Shown: positions 9,487 to 19,453, counted from the first letter of the stretch. The stretch: DNA of 64,000 bases from Flavobacterium flevense (GCF_900142775.1 NZ_FRCC01000008.1:62001-126000); one strand, 5' to 3'. Notes: generated by a model not told the origin, from the sequence alone. Numbers and translations are program-made.

Positions 9487-9870
9487 ATGCCAACAATTCA
9501 ACAATTAGTAAGAACAGGAAGAACTCAGATAACTAAGAAGAGTAAATCGGTTGCTTTAGATTCTTGTCCTCAAAGAAGAGGGGTTTGTACGCGTGTTTAC
9601 ACTACTACACCAAAAAAACCAAACTCTGCAATGCGTAAAGTTGCGCGTGTACGTTTGACAAATGGTAATGAAGTGAATGCTTACATCCCTGGAGAAGGAC
9701 ACAATTTACAAGAGCACTCGATAGTATTAGTTAGGGGTGGAAGGGTAAAAGATTTACCAGGAGTTAGATATCACATCGTTCGTGGTGCGCTTGATACGTC
9801 AGGAGTAGCAGGAAGAACGCAAAGAAGATCTAAGTATGGTGCTAAACGCCCAAAAGAAGCAAAAAAGTAA
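9487..9870 (+). CDS. rpsL: 30S ribosomal protein S12
   Basis: S12 lies at the decoding centre and helps control accuracy. This 127-residue protein has the expected [12 protein letters not shown] loop, with Lys43 and Lys44, and [13 protein letters not shown] with Lys88. These two lysine loops contact the decoding site, and both are wild type, so none of the classical streptomycin-resistance changes at Lys43 or Lys88 is present. It is the first gene of the str operon and follows the strong promoter at 9404-9434. A 115-nt gap filled with short repeats separates it from rpsG, which is longer than the other gaps in this operon. Confidence 0.98.
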
Positions 9871-9875
9871 TTTAA

Positions 9876-9976
9876 AACGTTAAGAGTTGGAGGTTAGGAG
9901 TTAAGAGTTAGGATTGGATCGAAAGAAAAAATCGTAACACATAGCATTTAACGGATAACCCATAACTTTTTATTAA
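9876..9976. repeat. GTTAGGAGTTAAGAG phrase repeats inside the str operon
   Basis: GTTAAGAGTTGGAGGTTAGGAGTT-like phrases repeat through about 9880-9915. ACACATAGCATTTAACGGATAACCCATAAC then runs up to 9968. The ATAACCCATAAC end resembles ACCGATAACACATAACAG at 38014-38031 and, inverted, GAGTTATCTGTTATA at 45352-45366. It lies between two co-transcribed ribosomal genes, an odd place for non-coding repeats. Confidence 0.55.
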
Positions 9977-9985
9977 AAAAAAGAC

Positions 9986-10462
9986 ATGAGAAAAAGAGCG
10001 GCAAAAAAGAGACCACTTTTACCAGATCCAAGATTTAATGATCAACTGGTAACACGTTTTGTGAATAACTTAATGTGGGATGGTAAAAAATCTACAGCTT
10101 TTAAAGTTTTTTATGATGCAATTGATATCATTGAAACAAAAAAGCAAAATGACGAGAAAACTTCGTTAGAAATTTGGAAAGATGCTTTAACTAATGTTAT
10201 GCCTCACGTAGAAGTACGTAGTCGTAGAGTAGGTGGAGCTACATTTCAAATTCCAATGCAAATTCGTCCAGACAGAAAAATTTCTATGGCAATGAAGTGG
10301 TTGATACTTTATTCAAGAAGAAGAAACGAAAAGTCAATGGCGCAAAGGTTAGCTTCAGAATGTTTAGCTGCGGCTAAAGAAGAAGGAGCGGCTGTTAAGA
10401 AAAGAATGGATACTCACAAAATGGCAGAGGCTAATAAAGCTTTCTCTCACTTTAGATTTTAA
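9986..10462 (+). CDS. rpsG: 30S ribosomal protein S7
   Basis: S7 is the primary binder that organises the head of the 30S subunit and contacts E-site tRNA. The protein has 158 residues. It starts [15 protein letters not shown] and carries the conserved [17 protein letters not shown] region and the [12 protein letters not shown] helix. The start is fixed by an A-rich stretch directly before the ATG. fusA follows after 10 nt, so the two are cotranscribed, as in most bacteria. Confidence 0.98.
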   Translation: MRKRAAKKRPLLPDPRFNDQLVTRFVNNLMWDGKKSTAFKVFYDAIDIIETKKQNDEKTSLEIWKDALTNVMPHVEVRSRRVGGATFQIPMQIRPDRKISMAMKWLILYSRRRNEKSMAQRLASECLAAAKEEGAAVKKRMDTHKMAEANKAFSHFRF

Positions 10463-10472
10463 TTCGTAAGAA

Positions 10473-12629
10473 ATGGCTAGAGACTTAAAATATACAAGAA
10501 ATATAGGAATTGCGGCTCACATTGATGCTGGTAAAACAACAACAACTGAGCGTATTCTTTTTTACACAGGTAAATCACATAAGATTGGTGAGGTGCACGA
10601 TGGTGCTGCAACAATGGACTGGATGGCGCAAGAGCAAGAAAGAGGTATTACTATTACTTCTGCTGCTACAACTTGTGAGTGGAATTTTCCAACTGAGCAA
10701 GGTAAGTTATTGCCGGAATCATTGCCTTACCACTTTAATATTATTGATACTCCCGGACACGTTGATTTTACTGTAGAGGTAAATCGTTCTTTACGTGTAC
10801 TTGATGGGTTAGTTTTCTTGTTTTCTGCTGTTGATGGTGTTGAGCCTCAATCAGAAACTAACTGGAGACTTGCTGATCAATACAGAGTTCCTCGTATGGG
10901 ATTCGTAAACAAAATGGACCGTCAGGGATCTAACTTTTTGGCAGTTTGTCAACAAGTAAGAGATATGTTGAAATCAAACGCTGTTGCAATCACTTTGCCA
11001 ATTGGTGAAGAAAATGATTTCAGAGGTGTGGTTGATTTAGTTAAAAACCAAGCTATTGTTTGGCATGATGCTACTCAGGGAGCTACTTTTGATATTATCG
11101 ATATCCCTGCGGATATGGTTGATGAAGTGAAAGAATACAGAGATATTCTTATTGAAGCGGTTGCTGATTATGATGAGAACTTGCTTGATAAGTATATGGA
11201 AGATCCAGATTCTATCACGGAAGAAGAAATCAATAAAGCTTTAAGAGCTGCTACTATGGATATGGCTATCATTCCTATGATTGCTGGTTCATCTTTCAAA
11301 AACAAAGGAGTTCAATTCATGTTAGATGCAGTATGTAAATACTTGCCGTCTCCAATGGATAAAGAAGGTATTACAGGAATTCATCCTGATGATGCTGAAT
11401 TATTAGAAGAAGATCAAACTCAAATTTTGCGTAAGCCAGATGTTAAAGAGCCATTTGCTGCTTTAGCGTTTAAGATTGCTACTGATCCTTTCGTAGGTCG
11501 TTTGGCTTTCTTCCGTGCTTATTCAGGAAGATTAGATGCTGGTTCTTATGTTTTGAACACTCGTTCAGGAAACAAAGAAAGAATTTCTCGTATCTACCAA
11601 ATGCACGCTAACAAACAAAATCCAATCGAATATATTGAGGCTGGAGATATTGGAGCTGCTGTTGGATTTAAAGATATTAAAACCGGAGATACATTGTGTG
11701 ATGAAAAACACCCAATTATTCTTGAGTCTATGAAATTCCCTGCACCGGTAATTGGTATTGCTATTGAGCCTAAAACTAAGGCTGATGTAGATAAAATGGG
11801 TATGGCTTTGGCTAAATTAGCTGAGGAAGATCCAACATTTACTGTTAGAACAGATGAGGCTTCAGGACAAACTATTATCTCAGGTATGGGTGAGCTTCAC
11901 TTAGATATCTTAGTTGATAGAATGAAACGTGAATTCAAAGTTGAGGTAAATCAAGGTGAGCCTCAGGTTGAGTACAAAGAAGCGTTTACAAAAACAGCTA
12001 CTCACAGAGAAACTTACAAAAAACAATCTGGAGGTCGTGGTAAATTCGGTGATATCGTATTTAGACTTGAGCCTGCTGATGAAGTTGATGGTAAAGTTCC
12101 TGTAGGATTACAGTTTGTTAATGAAGTTAAAGGTGGTAACGTTCCTAAAGAATATATCCCTGCTGTTGAAAAAGGTTTCCGTGAAGCTATGAAAACAGGT
12201 CCTTTGGCTGGTTACCAAGTTGATAGTTTAAAAGTAACTTTGTTAGATGGATCTTTCCACCCGGTGGATTCGGATGCACTTTCTTTTGAATTAGCAGCCA
12301 GAATGGGTTATAGAGAAGTAGCTAAGGCTGCCGGAGCTGTAATTCTTGAGCCAATCATGAAAATGGAAGTTATTACACCGGAAGAAAACATGGGAGATAT
12401 CGTAGGTGATATCAACCGTCGTAGAGGTCAGGTGAATGACATGGGTGATAGAAATGGTGCGAAAACTATTAAGGCAGATGTGCCTTTATCAGAAATGTTT
12501 GGTTATGTAACTACATTAAGAACATTGTCTTCTGGTAGAGCAACTTCTACAATGGAATTCTCTCACTATTCAGAAACACCTTCTAATATTTCAGAAGCAG
12601 TAATCAAAAAAGCAAAAGGAAACGCTTAA
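10473..12629 (+). CDS. fusA: Translation elongation factor G
   Basis: EF-G is the GTPase that drives translocation on the ribosome and, with RRF, recycling. The GTPase motifs are intact: G1 AHIDAGKT (15-22), G2 RGIT (57-60), G3 DTPGH (92-96) and G4 NKMD (146-149). Domains II to V follow, including [17 protein letters not shown] in domain III/IV. At 718 residues it is slightly longer than the E. coli protein, partly through a short insertion between G2 and G3 ([13 protein letters not shown]). It is followed by rpsJ rather than tuf. In this lineage tuf is usually elsewhere. Confidence 0.98.
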   Translation: MARDLKYTRNIGIAAHIDAGKTTTTERILFYTGKSHKIGEVHDGAATMDWMAQEQERGITITSAATTCEWNFPTEQGKLLPESLPYHFNIIDTPGHVDFTVEVNRSLRVLDGLVFLFSAVDGVEPQSETNWRLADQYRVPRMGFVNKMDRQGSNFLAVCQQVRDMLKSNAVAITLPIGEENDFRGVVDLVKNQAIVWHDATQGATFDIIDIPADMVDEVKEYRDILIEAVADYDENLLDKYMEDPDSITEEEINKALRAATMDMAIIPMIAGSSFKNKGVQFMLDAVCKYLPSPMDKEGITGIHPDDAELLEEDQTQILRKPDVKEPFAALAFKIATDPFVGRLAFFRAYSGRLDAGSYVLNTRSGNKERISRIYQMHANKQNPIEYIEAGDIGAAVGFKDIKTGDTLCDEKHPIILESMKFPAPVIGIAIEPKTKADVDKMGMALAKLAEEDPTFTVRTDEASGQTIISGMGELHLDILVDRMKREFKVEVNQGEPQVEYKEAFTKTATHRETYKKQSGGRGKFGDIVFRLEPADEVDGKVPVGLQFVNEVKGGNVPKEYIPAVEKGFREAMKTGPLAGYQVDSLKVTLLDGSFHPVDSDALSFELAARMGYREVAKAAGAVILEPIMKMEVITPEENMGDIVGDINRRRGQVNDMGDRNGAKTIKADVPLSEMFGYVTTLRTLSSGRATSTMEFSHYSETPSNISEAVIKKAKGNA

Positions 12630-12640
12630 TCTTTAAGAAA

Positions 12641-12946
12641 ATGAGTCAAAAAATCAGAATAAAATTAAAATCTTACGATCATATGTTGGTAGATAAGTCT
12701 GCTGAAAAGATTGTAAAAACGGTTAAGACTACCGGAGCAGTGGTAACAGGACCAATTCCTTTGCCAACTCATAAAAAATTATTTACAGTATTGCGTTCTC
12801 CGCACGTAAATAAAAAAGCAAGAGAGCAATTTGAAGTAATGTCATATAAGAGATTAATTGATATTTATTCATCTTCATCTAAAACTATCGATGCTTTAAT
12901 GAAATTAGAATTGCCTAGTGGAGTTGAAGTAGAAATCAAAGTTTAA
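12641..12946 (+). CDS. rpsJ: 30S ribosomal protein S10
   Basis: S10 is a 30S head protein and, with NusB, a transcription antitermination factor. The 101-residue protein starts [15 protein letters not shown] and contains [29 protein letters not shown] (quoted in parts), the NusB/RNA-contacting region. It sits at the end of the str block, 11 nt after fusA, although it names the S10 operon. A 154-nt gap with its own promoter separates it from rplC, so transcription of rpsJ probably depends mainly on the rpsL promoter. Confidence 0.98.
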
Positions 12947-12976
12947 GTTTTTTTTCAAGAGTAAATTAGAGCACTT

Positions 12977-13057
12977 CGTTTAAGTGAAAAGTTTTTTTGG
13001 TTTGTGTGTAAATAAGTTATACTTTTGCACCACTTTAAAAACAGCTTCACTTAAACG
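12977..13057. promoter_or_regulatory. 12-bp inverted repeat flanking the rplC promoter
   Basis: CGTTTAAGTGAA at 12977-12988 is the exact reverse complement of TTCACTTAAACG at 13046-13057. The rplC promoter lies between the arms. Only read-through RNA from rpsJ would contain both arms; RNA started at the internal promoter would carry only the second. A small CACTT/AAGTG hairpin also exists inside the left arm (12972-12986). Confidence 0.5.
12996..13027 (+). promoter_or_regulatory. Bacteroidota-type promoter of the rplC (S10/spc/alpha) operon
   Basis: TTTG at 12996-12999 and TACTTTTG at 13020-13027 are 20 nt apart, fitting the TTTG / TAnnTTTG consensus. The predicted leader before rplC is about 65 nt, long enough to hold a regulatory element. 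Confidence 0.75.
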
Positions 13058-13100
13058 ATTGTGTTCTGTTTTTATATTTAATAATTAATAATTAATATTT

Positions 13101-13718
13101 ATGTCTGGGTTAATTGGTAGAAAAATCGGCATGACTAGTCTTTTTGATGAGAACGGGAAGAATATTCCTTGTACTGTTATTGAGGCAGGTCCATGTGTTG
13201 TTACCCAAGTCAGAACCAAAGGTGTTGACGGGTACGAAGCGTTGCAACTTGGTTTCGATGACAAAAACGAGAAACATTCCACAAAAGCGGCTTTAGGTCA
13301 CTTTAAAAAAGCGGGAACTGTAGCTAAGAAAAAAGTCGTTGAATTCAAAGAGTTTGCAACTGAACAAAAATTAGGAGATCTTATTGATGTTTCTATTTTT
13401 GAAGAAGGAGAATTTGTGGATGTACAAGGTGTATCTAAAGGTAAAGGTTTTCAAGGTGTTGTGAAACGTCACGGTTTTGGTGGTGTTGGACAAGCAACTC
13501 ATGGTCAGCACAACCGTTTAAGAGCGCCAGGTTCTGTGGGAGCTTCTTCTTATCCATCTAGAGTATTCAAAGGAATGCGTATGGCTGGAAGAATGGGAGG
13601 AGATAATGTAAAAGTACAAAACCTTAGAGTTTTAAAAGTAGTTGCTGAAAAGAACCTACTTGTTATTAAAGGATGTGTTCCTGGGCATAACAACTCTTAT
13701 GTAATCATTCAGAAGTAA
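13101..13718 (+). CDS. rplC: 50S ribosomal protein L3
   Basis: L3 is an early assembly protein of the 50S subunit whose long loop reaches the peptidyl transferase centre. The protein has 205 residues, starting [18 protein letters not shown]. The central loop [16 protein letters not shown] and the following [15 protein letters not shown] match the family, including the Gln that PrmB methylates in the GQATHGQ region. It is the first gene after the internal promoter at 12996-13027. Its stop codon overlaps the rplD start by one base (TAATG), which suggests translational coupling. Confidence 0.98.
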   Translation: MSGLIGRKIGMTSLFDENGKNIPCTVIEAGPCVVTQVRTKGVDGYEALQLGFDDKNEKHSTKAALGHFKKAGTVAKKKVVEFKEFATEQKLGDLIDVSIFEEGEFVDVQGVSKGKGFQGVVKRHGFGGVGQATHGQHNRLRAPGSVGASSYPSRVFKGMRMAGRMGGDNVKVQNLRVLKVVAEKNLLVIKGCVPGHNNSYVIIQK

Positions 13719-14347
13719 TGGAAGTAAAAGTATTAGATTTCAACGGAAAAGATACTGGGAGAAAAGTTCAACTTTCTGATTCAGTATTCGCAATTGAACC
13801 AAACAATCACGCAGTATACCTTGATGTAAAGCAATATCTTGCTAATCAAAGACAAGGAACGCACAAAGCTAAAGAAAGAGCTGAAGTAGCGGGAAGTACT
13901 CGTAAGATTAAAAAACAAAAAGGAACAGGTACTGCTCGTGCGGGTAGTGCAAAAAACCCTTTGTTTAAAGGAGGAGGAACTGTTTTTGGACCTAGACCAA
14001 GAAGTTATTCATTTAAATTGAATAAAAACTTGAAACGTTTAGCTAGAAAATCAGCGTTCTCTATTAAGGCAAAAGAATCAAATATTATCGTTCTTGAGGA
14101 CTTTAATTTTGAAACTCCAAACACTAAGAATTTCATTAACGTTTTGAAAGCTTTAGAGTTAGAAAATAAAAAATCATTGTTTGTGTTGGGTAATACCAAT
14201 AAAAATGTATATTTGTCGTCACGCAATTTAAAAGCATCTAGCGTTGTAAGTAGTTCAGAATTAAGTACTTATGAGATTTTGAATGCTAATAATTTAGTGC
14301 TTTTGGAGAGTTCTTTGGAGGTAATTGAAGAAAATTTAAGTAAATAA
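13718..14347 (+). CDS. rplD: 50S ribosomal protein L4
   Basis: L4 binds 23S rRNA domain I and lines the peptide exit tunnel; in enterobacteria it represses its own operon. The 209-residue protein has the tunnel loop region KKQKGTGTARAGSAKNPLFKGG (quoted in part) and GPRPRSYSFKLNKNLKRLA. Its ATG overlaps the rplC stop codon. If L4-type autoregulation exists here, the target would be the rplC leader, but I see no copy of the E. coli S10 leader. Confidence 0.98.
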   Translation: MEVKVLDFNGKDTGRKVQLSDSVFAIEPNNHAVYLDVKQYLANQRQGTHKAKERAEVAGSTRKIKKQKGTGTARAGSAKNPLFKGGGTVFGPRPRSYSFKLNKNLKRLARKSAFSIKAKESNIIVLEDFNFETPNTKNFINVLKALELENKKSLFVLGNTNKNVYLSSRNLKASSVVSSSELSTYEILNANNLVLLESSLEVIEENLSK

Positions 14348-14354
14348 TAGGAAT

Positions 14355-14645
14355 ATGAGTATCATAATTAAACCTATAGTAACGGAAAAAGTAACCAAAG
14401 AAAGTGAAGTTTTAAACCGTTTTGGATTTGTTGTTAACAAAAAAGCAAATAAAGTTGAGATTAAGAAAGCTGTTGAAGCTGCTTATGGAGTAACTGTTTT
14501 GAGTGTTAACACCATTAATGTAAGACCGGACAGAACTACAAAATACACTAAAAGTGGTTTAATCAGTGGAAAGACAAATGCAATTAAAAAAGCAATTGTA
14601 CAAGTACAAGAAGGAGAAACAATTGATTTTTACAACAATATCTAA
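14355..14645 (+). CDS. rplW: 50S ribosomal protein L23
   Basis: L23 lies at the exit tunnel and docks trigger factor and SRP. The 96-residue protein starts IIIKPIVTEKVTKESE and keeps the NKKANKVEIKKAVEAAYGV segment and the VRPDRTTKYTKSG loop. It lies 7 nt after rplD and 9 nt before rplB. Confidence 0.97.
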   Translation: MSIIIKPIVTEKVTKESEVLNRFGFVVNKKANKVEIKKAVEAAYGVTVLSVNTINVRPDRTTKYTKSGLISGKTNAIKKAIVQVQEGETIDFYNNI

Positions 14646-14654
14646 GATATAACA

Positions 14655-15479
14655 ATGTCAGTAAGAAAATTAAAACCTATTACCGCAGGTCAGCGATTTA
14701 GAGTTGTGAATGGTTATGACGTCATTACAACTGATAAGCCGGAACGCTCTTTGATAGCGCCGATAAAAAACTCTGGAGGTAGAAATAGTCAAGGAAAGAT
14801 GACCATGCGTTATACGGGTGGTGGTCACAAGCAAAGATATCGTATTATTGATTTCAAAAGAACTAAAGATGGAATTCCAGCTACAGTGAAATCAATTGAG
14901 TACGATCCAAACAGAACTGCATTTATCGCTTTATTAGCTTATGCTGATGGAGAGAAAACATATGTAATTGCTCAAAATGGTTTGAAAGTAGGTCAGAAAT
15001 TAGTTTCTGGTGCTGAAGCTCAACCAGAAATTGGTAATACATTACCTTTAAGCAGAGTTCCACTAGGAACTGTGATTTCTTGTATCGAATTGAGACCTGG
15101 TCAGGGAGCTGTAATTGCTCGTTCAGCAGGAACATTTGCTCAATTAATGGCAAGAGATGGAAAATATGCTACAATTAAAATGCCGTCAGGAGAAACAAGA
15201 TTGATCTTGTTAACTTGTTCAGCAACTATTGGAGCAGTATCTAATTCTGATCATCAATTAGTAGTATCTGGTAAAGCAGGTAGAACAAGATGGTTAGGTA
15301 GAAGACCAAGAACAAGACCGGTTGCGATGAACCCTGTTGATCACCCTATGGGAGGTGGTGAAGGTCGTTCTTCTGGAGGTCATCCACGTTCTAGAAACGG
15401 AGTACCGGCTAAAGGTTATAGAACTCGTTCTCCGAAAAACCCGAGTAGTAAGTATATCGTAGAACGTAGAAAGAAATAA
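14655..15479 (+). CDS. rplB: 50S ribosomal protein L2
   Basis: L2 is needed for subunit association and supports the peptidyl transferase centre. The protein has 274 residues, the standard size. The RNA-binding core contains [15 protein letters not shown] and the C-terminal [18 protein letters not shown] motif. The latter includes the conserved His of HPMGGGEG that sits near the peptidyl transferase centre. It lies between rplW and rpsS with short gaps. Confidence 0.98.
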   Translation: MSVRKLKPITAGQRFRVVNGYDVITTDKPERSLIAPIKNSGGRNSQGKMTMRYTGGGHKQRYRIIDFKRTKDGIPATVKSIEYDPNRTAFIALLAYADGEKTYVIAQNGLKVGQKLVSGAEAQPEIGNTLPLSRVPLGTVISCIELRPGQGAVIARSAGTFAQLMARDGKYATIKMPSGETRLILLTCSATIGAVSNSDHQLVVSGKAGRTRWLGRRPRTRPVAMNPVDHPMGGGEGRSSGGHPRSRNGVPAKGYRTRSPKNPSSKYIVERRKK

Positions 15480-15486
15480 TTAAGAT

Positions 15487-15765
15487 ATGGCACGTTCATT
15501 AAAAAAAGGACCTTTCGTTCATTATAAGTTAGAAAAGAAAGTTGAAGAAAACATCGCAGGTGGAAATAAAGGAGTGGTTAAGACTTGGTCTAGAGCTTCT
15601 ATGATTACTCCTGACTTTGTTGGACAAACTATCGCAGTTCATAACGGTCGTCAATTTGTACCGGTTTACGTAACAGAAAACATGGTAGGACACAAATTAG
15701 GAGAATTTTCACCAACTAGATCTTTTAGAGGTCATGCTGGAGCAAAAAATAAAGGTAAAAAATAA
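15487..15765 (+). CDS. rpsS: 30S ribosomal protein S19
   Basis: S19 is a 30S head protein that pairs with S13 and forms intersubunit bridge B1a. The 92-residue protein starts [18 protein letters not shown] and has the [23 protein letters not shown] core and an [13 protein letters not shown] tail (quoted in part). It lies 7 nt after rplB and 6 nt before rplV. Confidence 0.98.
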   Translation: MARSLKKGPFVHYKLEKKVEENIAGGNKGVVKTWSRASMITPDFVGQTIAVHNGRQFVPVYVTENMVGHKLGEFSPTRSFRGHAGAKNKGKK

Positions 15766-15771
15766 GAAGCA

Positions 15772-16182
15772 ATGGGAGTTCGTAAAAGAGAAACAGCAGA
15801 TGCGAGAAAAGAGGCTAATAAGTCTATTGCTTTCGCGAAATTGAATAACTGCCCTACTTCACCTAGAAAAATGCGCTTAGTAGCGGACTTGGTAAGAGGT
15901 CAGAAGGTAGAAAGAGCACTTAACATATTAAGATTCAGTTCTAAAGAAGCATCTAGAAAATTAGAAAAACTATTATTATCTGCAATCAACAACTGGGAGC
16001 AAAAAAATAGTGAAGGTAATTTAGAAGAAGCTGGATTATTTGTTAAAGAGATCAGAGTAGATGGTGGAATGATGTTGAAAAGACTTCGTCCAGCTCCACA
16101 AGGTCGCGCACACAGAATTAGAAAACGTTCAAATCACGTAACAATCGTGTTAGGAGCTATTAATAACACACAAGCAAATTAA
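15772..16182 (+). CDS. rplV: 50S ribosomal protein L22
   Basis: L22 contributes the second protein loop of the exit tunnel constriction. The 136-residue protein contains the family pattern [21 protein letters not shown] and the tunnel hairpin [20 protein letters not shown]. The hairpin shows no deletion of the kind seen in macrolide-resistant mutants. It is 4 nt from rpsC. Confidence 0.97.
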   Translation: MGVRKRETADARKEANKSIAFAKLNNCPTSPRKMRLVADLVRGQKVERALNILRFSSKEASRKLEKLLLSAINNWEQKNSEGNLEEAGLFVKEIRVDGGMMLKRLRPAPQGRAHRIRKRSNHVTIVLGAINNTQAN

Positions 16183-16186
16183 TAAG

Positions 16187-16936
16187 ATGGGACAAAAGAC
16201 AAATCCAATTGGAAATAGACTTGGTATCATCAGAGGATGGGACTCAAACTGGTATGGTGGAAATGATTACGGCGATAAATTAGCTGAAGATCACAAAATC
16301 AGAAAGTATGTACATGCTCGTTTATCAAAAGCTAGTGTATCAAAAGTAATTATCGAGAGAACTTTGAAACTTGTAACCGTTACTATCACTACTGCCAGAC
16401 CTGGTATCATTATCGGAAAAGGTGGTCAAGAGGTAGACAAGTTAAAAGAAGAACTTAAGAAAATTACTGACAAAGAGGTTCAGATTAATATCTTTGAAAT
16501 TAAAAGACCTGAGTTAGATGCTTATCTTGTGGCGACAAGCATCGCTCGTCAAATCGAAAGCCGTATTTCTTACAGACGTGCAATCAAAATGGCTATTGCT
16601 GCTTCTATGCGTATGAACGCTGAAGGTATCAAAGTCTTGATTTCTGGTCGTTTAAATGGTGCTGAGATGGCGCGTTCAGAAGGTTTCAAAGAAGGAAGAA
16701 TTCCTTTGTCAACTTTCAGAGCTGATATTGATTATGCACTTGCTGAAGCTCATACTACTTATGGTAGAATGGGAATTAAAGTGTGGATCATGAAAGGTGA
16801 AGTTTACGGAAAGAGAGATCTTTCTCCGCTTGCTGGAATGGATAAAAAACAATCTGGTGGAAAAGGTGGAGATGCTCCTCGTGGTAAATCTAACTTTAAC
16901 AAAGGTGGAAAACCAGACGCTCGTAAAAGAAAGTAA
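16187..16936 (+). CDS. rpsC: 30S ribosomal protein S3
   Basis: S3 lines the mRNA entry channel and acts with S4 and S5 as the ribosomal helicase. The KH type-II domain has [20 protein letters not shown], and the C-terminal domain has [20 protein letters not shown]. At 249 residues it is longer than the 233-residue E. coli protein. The extra length is a flexible Gly/Lys-rich tail after [16 protein letters not shown], common in this phylum. It starts [13 protein letters not shown]. Confidence 0.98.
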   Translation: MGQKTNPIGNRLGIIRGWDSNWYGGNDYGDKLAEDHKIRKYVHARLSKASVSKVIIERTLKLVTVTITTARPGIIIGKGGQEVDKLKEELKKITDKEVQINIFEIKRPELDAYLVATSIARQIESRISYRRAIKMAIAASMRMNAEGIKVLISGRLNGAEMARSEGFKEGRIPLSTFRADIDYALAEAHTTYGRMGIKVWIMKGEVYGKRDLSPLAGMDKKQSGGKGGDAPRGKSNFNKGGKPDARKRK

Positions 16937-16954
16937 TTTTTAAATTAAAGAAAA

Positions 16955-17380
16955 ATGTTACAGCCTAAAAGAACAAAATACCGTAAGGTACAAAAAGGTA
17001 GAATGAAAGGGAACTCTCAAAGAGGGCATGAACTTTCAAATGGAATGTTTGGTATTAAATCTGTTCATGAAGATGGTATGTTTCTTACTTCACGTCAAAT
17101 CGAGGCTGCACGTATTGCTGCAACTCGTTACATGAAAAGAGAGGGACAATTATGGATTAAAATATTTCCAGACAAACCTATTACTAAGAAACCATTAGAG
17201 GTACGTATGGGTAAAGGTAAAGGTGCCGTTGAATATTGGGCAGCTGTTGTTAAACCCGGAAGAATTATGTTTGAAGTTGGTGGAGTTCCATTGTCAGTTG
17301 CAAAAGAGGCTTTGCGTCTTGCAGCTCAAAAACTACCAGTAAAAACTAAATTCGTCGTTGCTAGAGATTTCGAAGCATAA
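16955..17380 (+). CDS. rplP: 50S ribosomal protein L16
   Basis: L16 positions the A-site tRNA elbow and is needed for late 50S assembly. The 141-residue protein starts [19 protein letters not shown] and contains [19 protein letters not shown] and [19 protein letters not shown]. The latter is the loop with the Arg that YcfD-type oxygenases hydroxylate in E. coli. The gap before it (18 nt) is among the longer ones in this part of the operon. Confidence 0.98.
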   Translation: MLQPKRTKYRKVQKGRMKGNSQRGHELSNGMFGIKSVHEDGMFLTSRQIEAARIAATRYMKREGQLWIKIFPDKPITKKPLEVRMGKGKGAVEYWAAVVKPGRIMFEVGGVPLSVAKEALRLAAQKLPVKTKFVVARDFEA

Positions 17381-17391
17381 TCTATATTATT

Positions 17392-17583
17392 ATGAAACAA
17401 TCAGAAATAAAAGATCTTTCTGCAGCACAGTTGCAAGAAAATCTTAGCCAGGCTAAGAAAACATATGCTGACCTAAAATTGGCTCATGCAATATCTCCAA
17501 TTGAGAATCCGCTTCAAATTAGAAGTATGAGAAGAACAGTTGCTAGATTAGCTACAGAGCTTACAAAAAGAGAGTTGCAATAA
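17392..17583 (+). CDS. rpmC: 50S ribosomal protein L29
   Basis: L29 is a small helical-hairpin protein next to L23 at the exit tunnel. The 63-residue protein shows [29 protein letters not shown] and a second helix [19 protein letters not shown] (both quoted in part), the two-helix pattern of the family. It lies between rplP and rpsQ, the usual order. Confidence 0.96.
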   Translation: MKQSEIKDLSAAQLQENLSQAKKTYADLKLAHAISPIENPLQIRSMRRTVARLATELTKRELQ

Positions 17584-17599
17584 TTGTAATCTGCGAAAG

Positions 17600-17857
17600 A
17601 TGGAAAAAAGAAATTTAAGAAAAGAAAGAATTGGTGTTGTAACTTCAAACAAAATGGATAAATCTATTGTTGTTGCTCAGGTTACTAAAGTAAAACACCC
17701 ATTATACGGTAAATTCGTATTGAAAACAAAGAAATTTGTTGCACATGACGAAACAAACGACTGTAACATTGGAGATACTGTAAGAATTAGCGAAACGCGT
17801 CCTTTAAGTAAATCTAAATGTTGGAGATTAGTTGAAATCCTAGAAAGAGCTAAATAA
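17600..17857 (+). CDS. rpsQ: 30S ribosomal protein S17
   Basis: S17 is a primary 16S rRNA binder in the 30S body with an OB fold. The 85-residue protein has [39 protein letters not shown] and the conserved [20 protein letters not shown] signature. rplN begins 2 nt after its stop, so translation is likely coupled. Confidence 0.98.
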   Translation: MEKRNLRKERIGVVTSNKMDKSIVVAQVTKVKHPLYGKFVLKTKKFVAHDETNDCNIGDTVRISETRPLSKSKCWRLVEILERAK

Positions 17858-17859
17858 TT

Positions 17860-18228
17860 ATGGTACAACAAGAATCAAGACTAAAAGTAGCAGATAACAC
17901 AGGAGCTAAAGAAGTTTTAACTATCCGTGTTTTAGGAGGTACCAAAAGAAGGTATGCTTCTGTAGGTGATAAGATTGTAGTGTCTATAAAAGATTCAACT
18001 CCGAACGGAAACGTGAAAAAAGGAGCTGTTTCAACTGCAGTTGTTGTACGTACCAAAAAAGAAGTGAGAAGAGCCGATGGTTCTTATATCCGTTTCGATG
18101 ATAATGCATGTGTTCTTTTGAACGCTGCAGGAGAAATGAGAGGAACTCGTGTTTTTGGTCCGGTAGCAAGAGAACTTCGTGAAAAACAATTCATGAAAAT
18201 TGTATCATTAGCACCAGAAGTGCTTTAA
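17860..18228 (+). CDS. rplN: 50S ribosomal protein L14
   Basis: L14 binds at the subunit interface (bridge B8) and interacts with L19. The protein has 122 residues, the canonical length. It starts [19 protein letters not shown] and has [18 protein letters not shown] and [13 protein letters not shown], the standard signatures. Confidence 0.98.
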   Translation: MVQQESRLKVADNTGAKEVLTIRVLGGTKRRYASVGDKIVVSIKDSTPNGNVKKGAVSTAVVVRTKKEVRRADGSYIRFDDNACVLLNAAGEMRGTRVFGPVARELREKQFMKIVSLAPEVL

Positions 18229-18239
18229 TTCGTTTTAAG

Positions 18240-18554
18240 ATGATAAAGCTAAAAATAAAATCAGGTGACATTGTAAGAGTAATTGCTGGAGATCACAAAG
18301 GTGCTGAAGGTAAAGTATTACGTGTTGACCGTGAGAAAAACAAAGCGATTGTTGAAGGTGTAAACATGGTTTCAAAACACACGAAACCAAGTGCGAAAAA
18401 CCCTCAAGGTGGTATCGTAAAGAAAGAAGCTCCTATTCAAATTTCTAATATCTCTTTAATTGATCCTAAAACTAAGGAAACAACTAGAGTAGGTGTAAGA
18501 GTTGAAGGAGATAAGAAAGTAAGATTTTCAAAAAAATCTAATCAAGTACTATAG
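18240..18554 (+). CDS. rplX: 50S ribosomal protein L24
   Basis: L24 starts 50S assembly by binding domain I of 23S rRNA. The 104-residue protein has the N-terminal KOW motif [20 protein letters not shown] and the downstream [21 protein letters not shown]. The start at ATGATAAAG gives the usual length. rplE follows after 2 nt. Confidence 0.97.
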   Translation: MIKLKIKSGDIVRVIAGDHKGAEGKVLRVDREKNKAIVEGVNMVSKHTKPSAKNPQGGIVKKEAPIQISNISLIDPKTKETTRVGVRVEGDKKVRFSKKSNQVL

Positions 18555-18556
18555 TA

Positions 18557-19108
18557 ATGGCGTATATACCTAGATTAAAAGAAGAATATAAGAGTAGAGT
18601 AATCTCTGCTCTTAAAGAAGAATTCGGATACACAAACGTAATGCAAGTTCCTAAACTTGAAAAAATCGTTTTAAGCCGTGGAGTAGGTGCAGCAGTATCT
18701 GATAAAAAATTAATTGACTATGCAGTTGATGAATTGACTAAGATCACTGGACAAAAAGCAGTTTCTACAATCTCTAAGAAAGACGTTGCGTCTTTTAAAT
18801 TGAGAAAAGGAATGCCAATTGGAGCAAAAGTTACTTTGCGTGGAGAAAGAATGTATGAGTTTTTAGATAGACTTATTACTTCAGCTTTACCACGTGTAAG
18901 AGATTTTAGTGGTATCAAAGCTACTGGATTCGATGGTAGAGGTAACTATAACCTTGGAGTTTTAGAGCAAATCATTTTCCCAGAAATTGATATTGATAAA
19001 GTGAACAAAATTTCAGGAATGGATATCACTTTTGTTACAACTGCTCAAACAGACAAAGAAGCAAAGTCATTATTGGCTGAATTAGGTTTACCTTTTAAAA
19101 AGAATTAA
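18557..19108 (+). CDS. rplE: 50S ribosomal protein L5
   Basis: L5 binds 5S rRNA in the central protuberance and contacts P-site tRNA. The 183-residue protein contains [37 protein letters not shown] and [20 protein letters not shown], all characteristic. rpsN follows after 3 nt. Confidence 0.98.
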   Translation: MAYIPRLKEEYKSRVISALKEEFGYTNVMQVPKLEKIVLSRGVGAAVSDKKLIDYAVDELTKITGQKAVSTISKKDVASFKLRKGMPIGAKVTLRGERMYEFLDRLITSALPRVRDFSGIKATGFDGRGNYNLGVLEQIIFPEIDIDKVNKISGMDITFVTTAQTDKEAKSLLAELGLPFKKN

Positions 19109-19111
19109 GAT

Positions 19112-19381
19112 ATGGCTAAAGAATCAATGAAAGCCCGTGAGGTTAAGAGAGAAAAAACGGTAGCTAAATATGCTGAGAAAAGAAAAGCTTTGTTAGAAGC
19201 TGGAGATTTCGTAGGTTTGCAAAAATTACCGAAAAATGCTTCACCAGTTCGTTTACACAATCGTTGTAAATTAACAGGTAGACCAAGAGGGTACATGCGT
19301 CAATTCGGTATTTCACGTGTAACTTTCCGTGAAATGGCTAATAATGGATTGATACCAGGAGTTAAAAAAGCCAGCTGGTAA
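19112..19381 (+). CDS. rpsN: 30S ribosomal protein S14, long zinc-free form
   Basis: S14 helps assemble the 30S head. The 89-residue length and the single cysteine ([18 protein letters not shown]) show the long form that lacks the two CxxC zinc pairs of the 61-residue zinc-binding type. The start [14 protein letters not shown] is followed by the usual Lys/Arg-rich helix. A 72-nt gap with a nested hairpin separates it from rpsH. Confidence 0.97.
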   Translation: MAKESMKAREVKREKTVAKYAEKRKALLEAGDFVGLQKLPKNASPVRLHNRCKLTGRPRGYMRQFGISRVTFREMANNGLIPGVKKASW

Positions 19382-19395
19382 AAAACGAATTTTAA

Positions 19396-19439
19396 TTGGT
19401 TAAAGGTTCAATGAGAAAGTCTCAAAGAAAACCATAACC
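19396..19439 (+). promoter_or_regulatory. Nested hairpin in the rpsN-rpsH gap (candidate regulatory leader)
   Basis: Three nested arm pairs are visible: GGTTA 19398-19402 with TAACC 19435-19439, GGTT 19405-19408 with AACC 19430-19433, and TGAGA 19412-19416 with TCTCA 19420-19424. Each pair is separated by small internal loops. No T-run follows, so it is not a terminator. A protein-binding RNA acting on rpsH is plausible but inferred. Confidence 0.45.
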
Positions 19440-19453
19440 GCAAATTAATAAAT

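Noticed and set aside
9487-9870. Streptomycin-resistance change in S12
   Set aside because: The residues at the two resistance loops (Lys43 and Lys88) are wild type.
10510-10776. Alternative frame within the start of fusA
   Set aside because: It overlaps the GTPase motifs of EF-G and encodes a leucine-rich, motif-free sequence.
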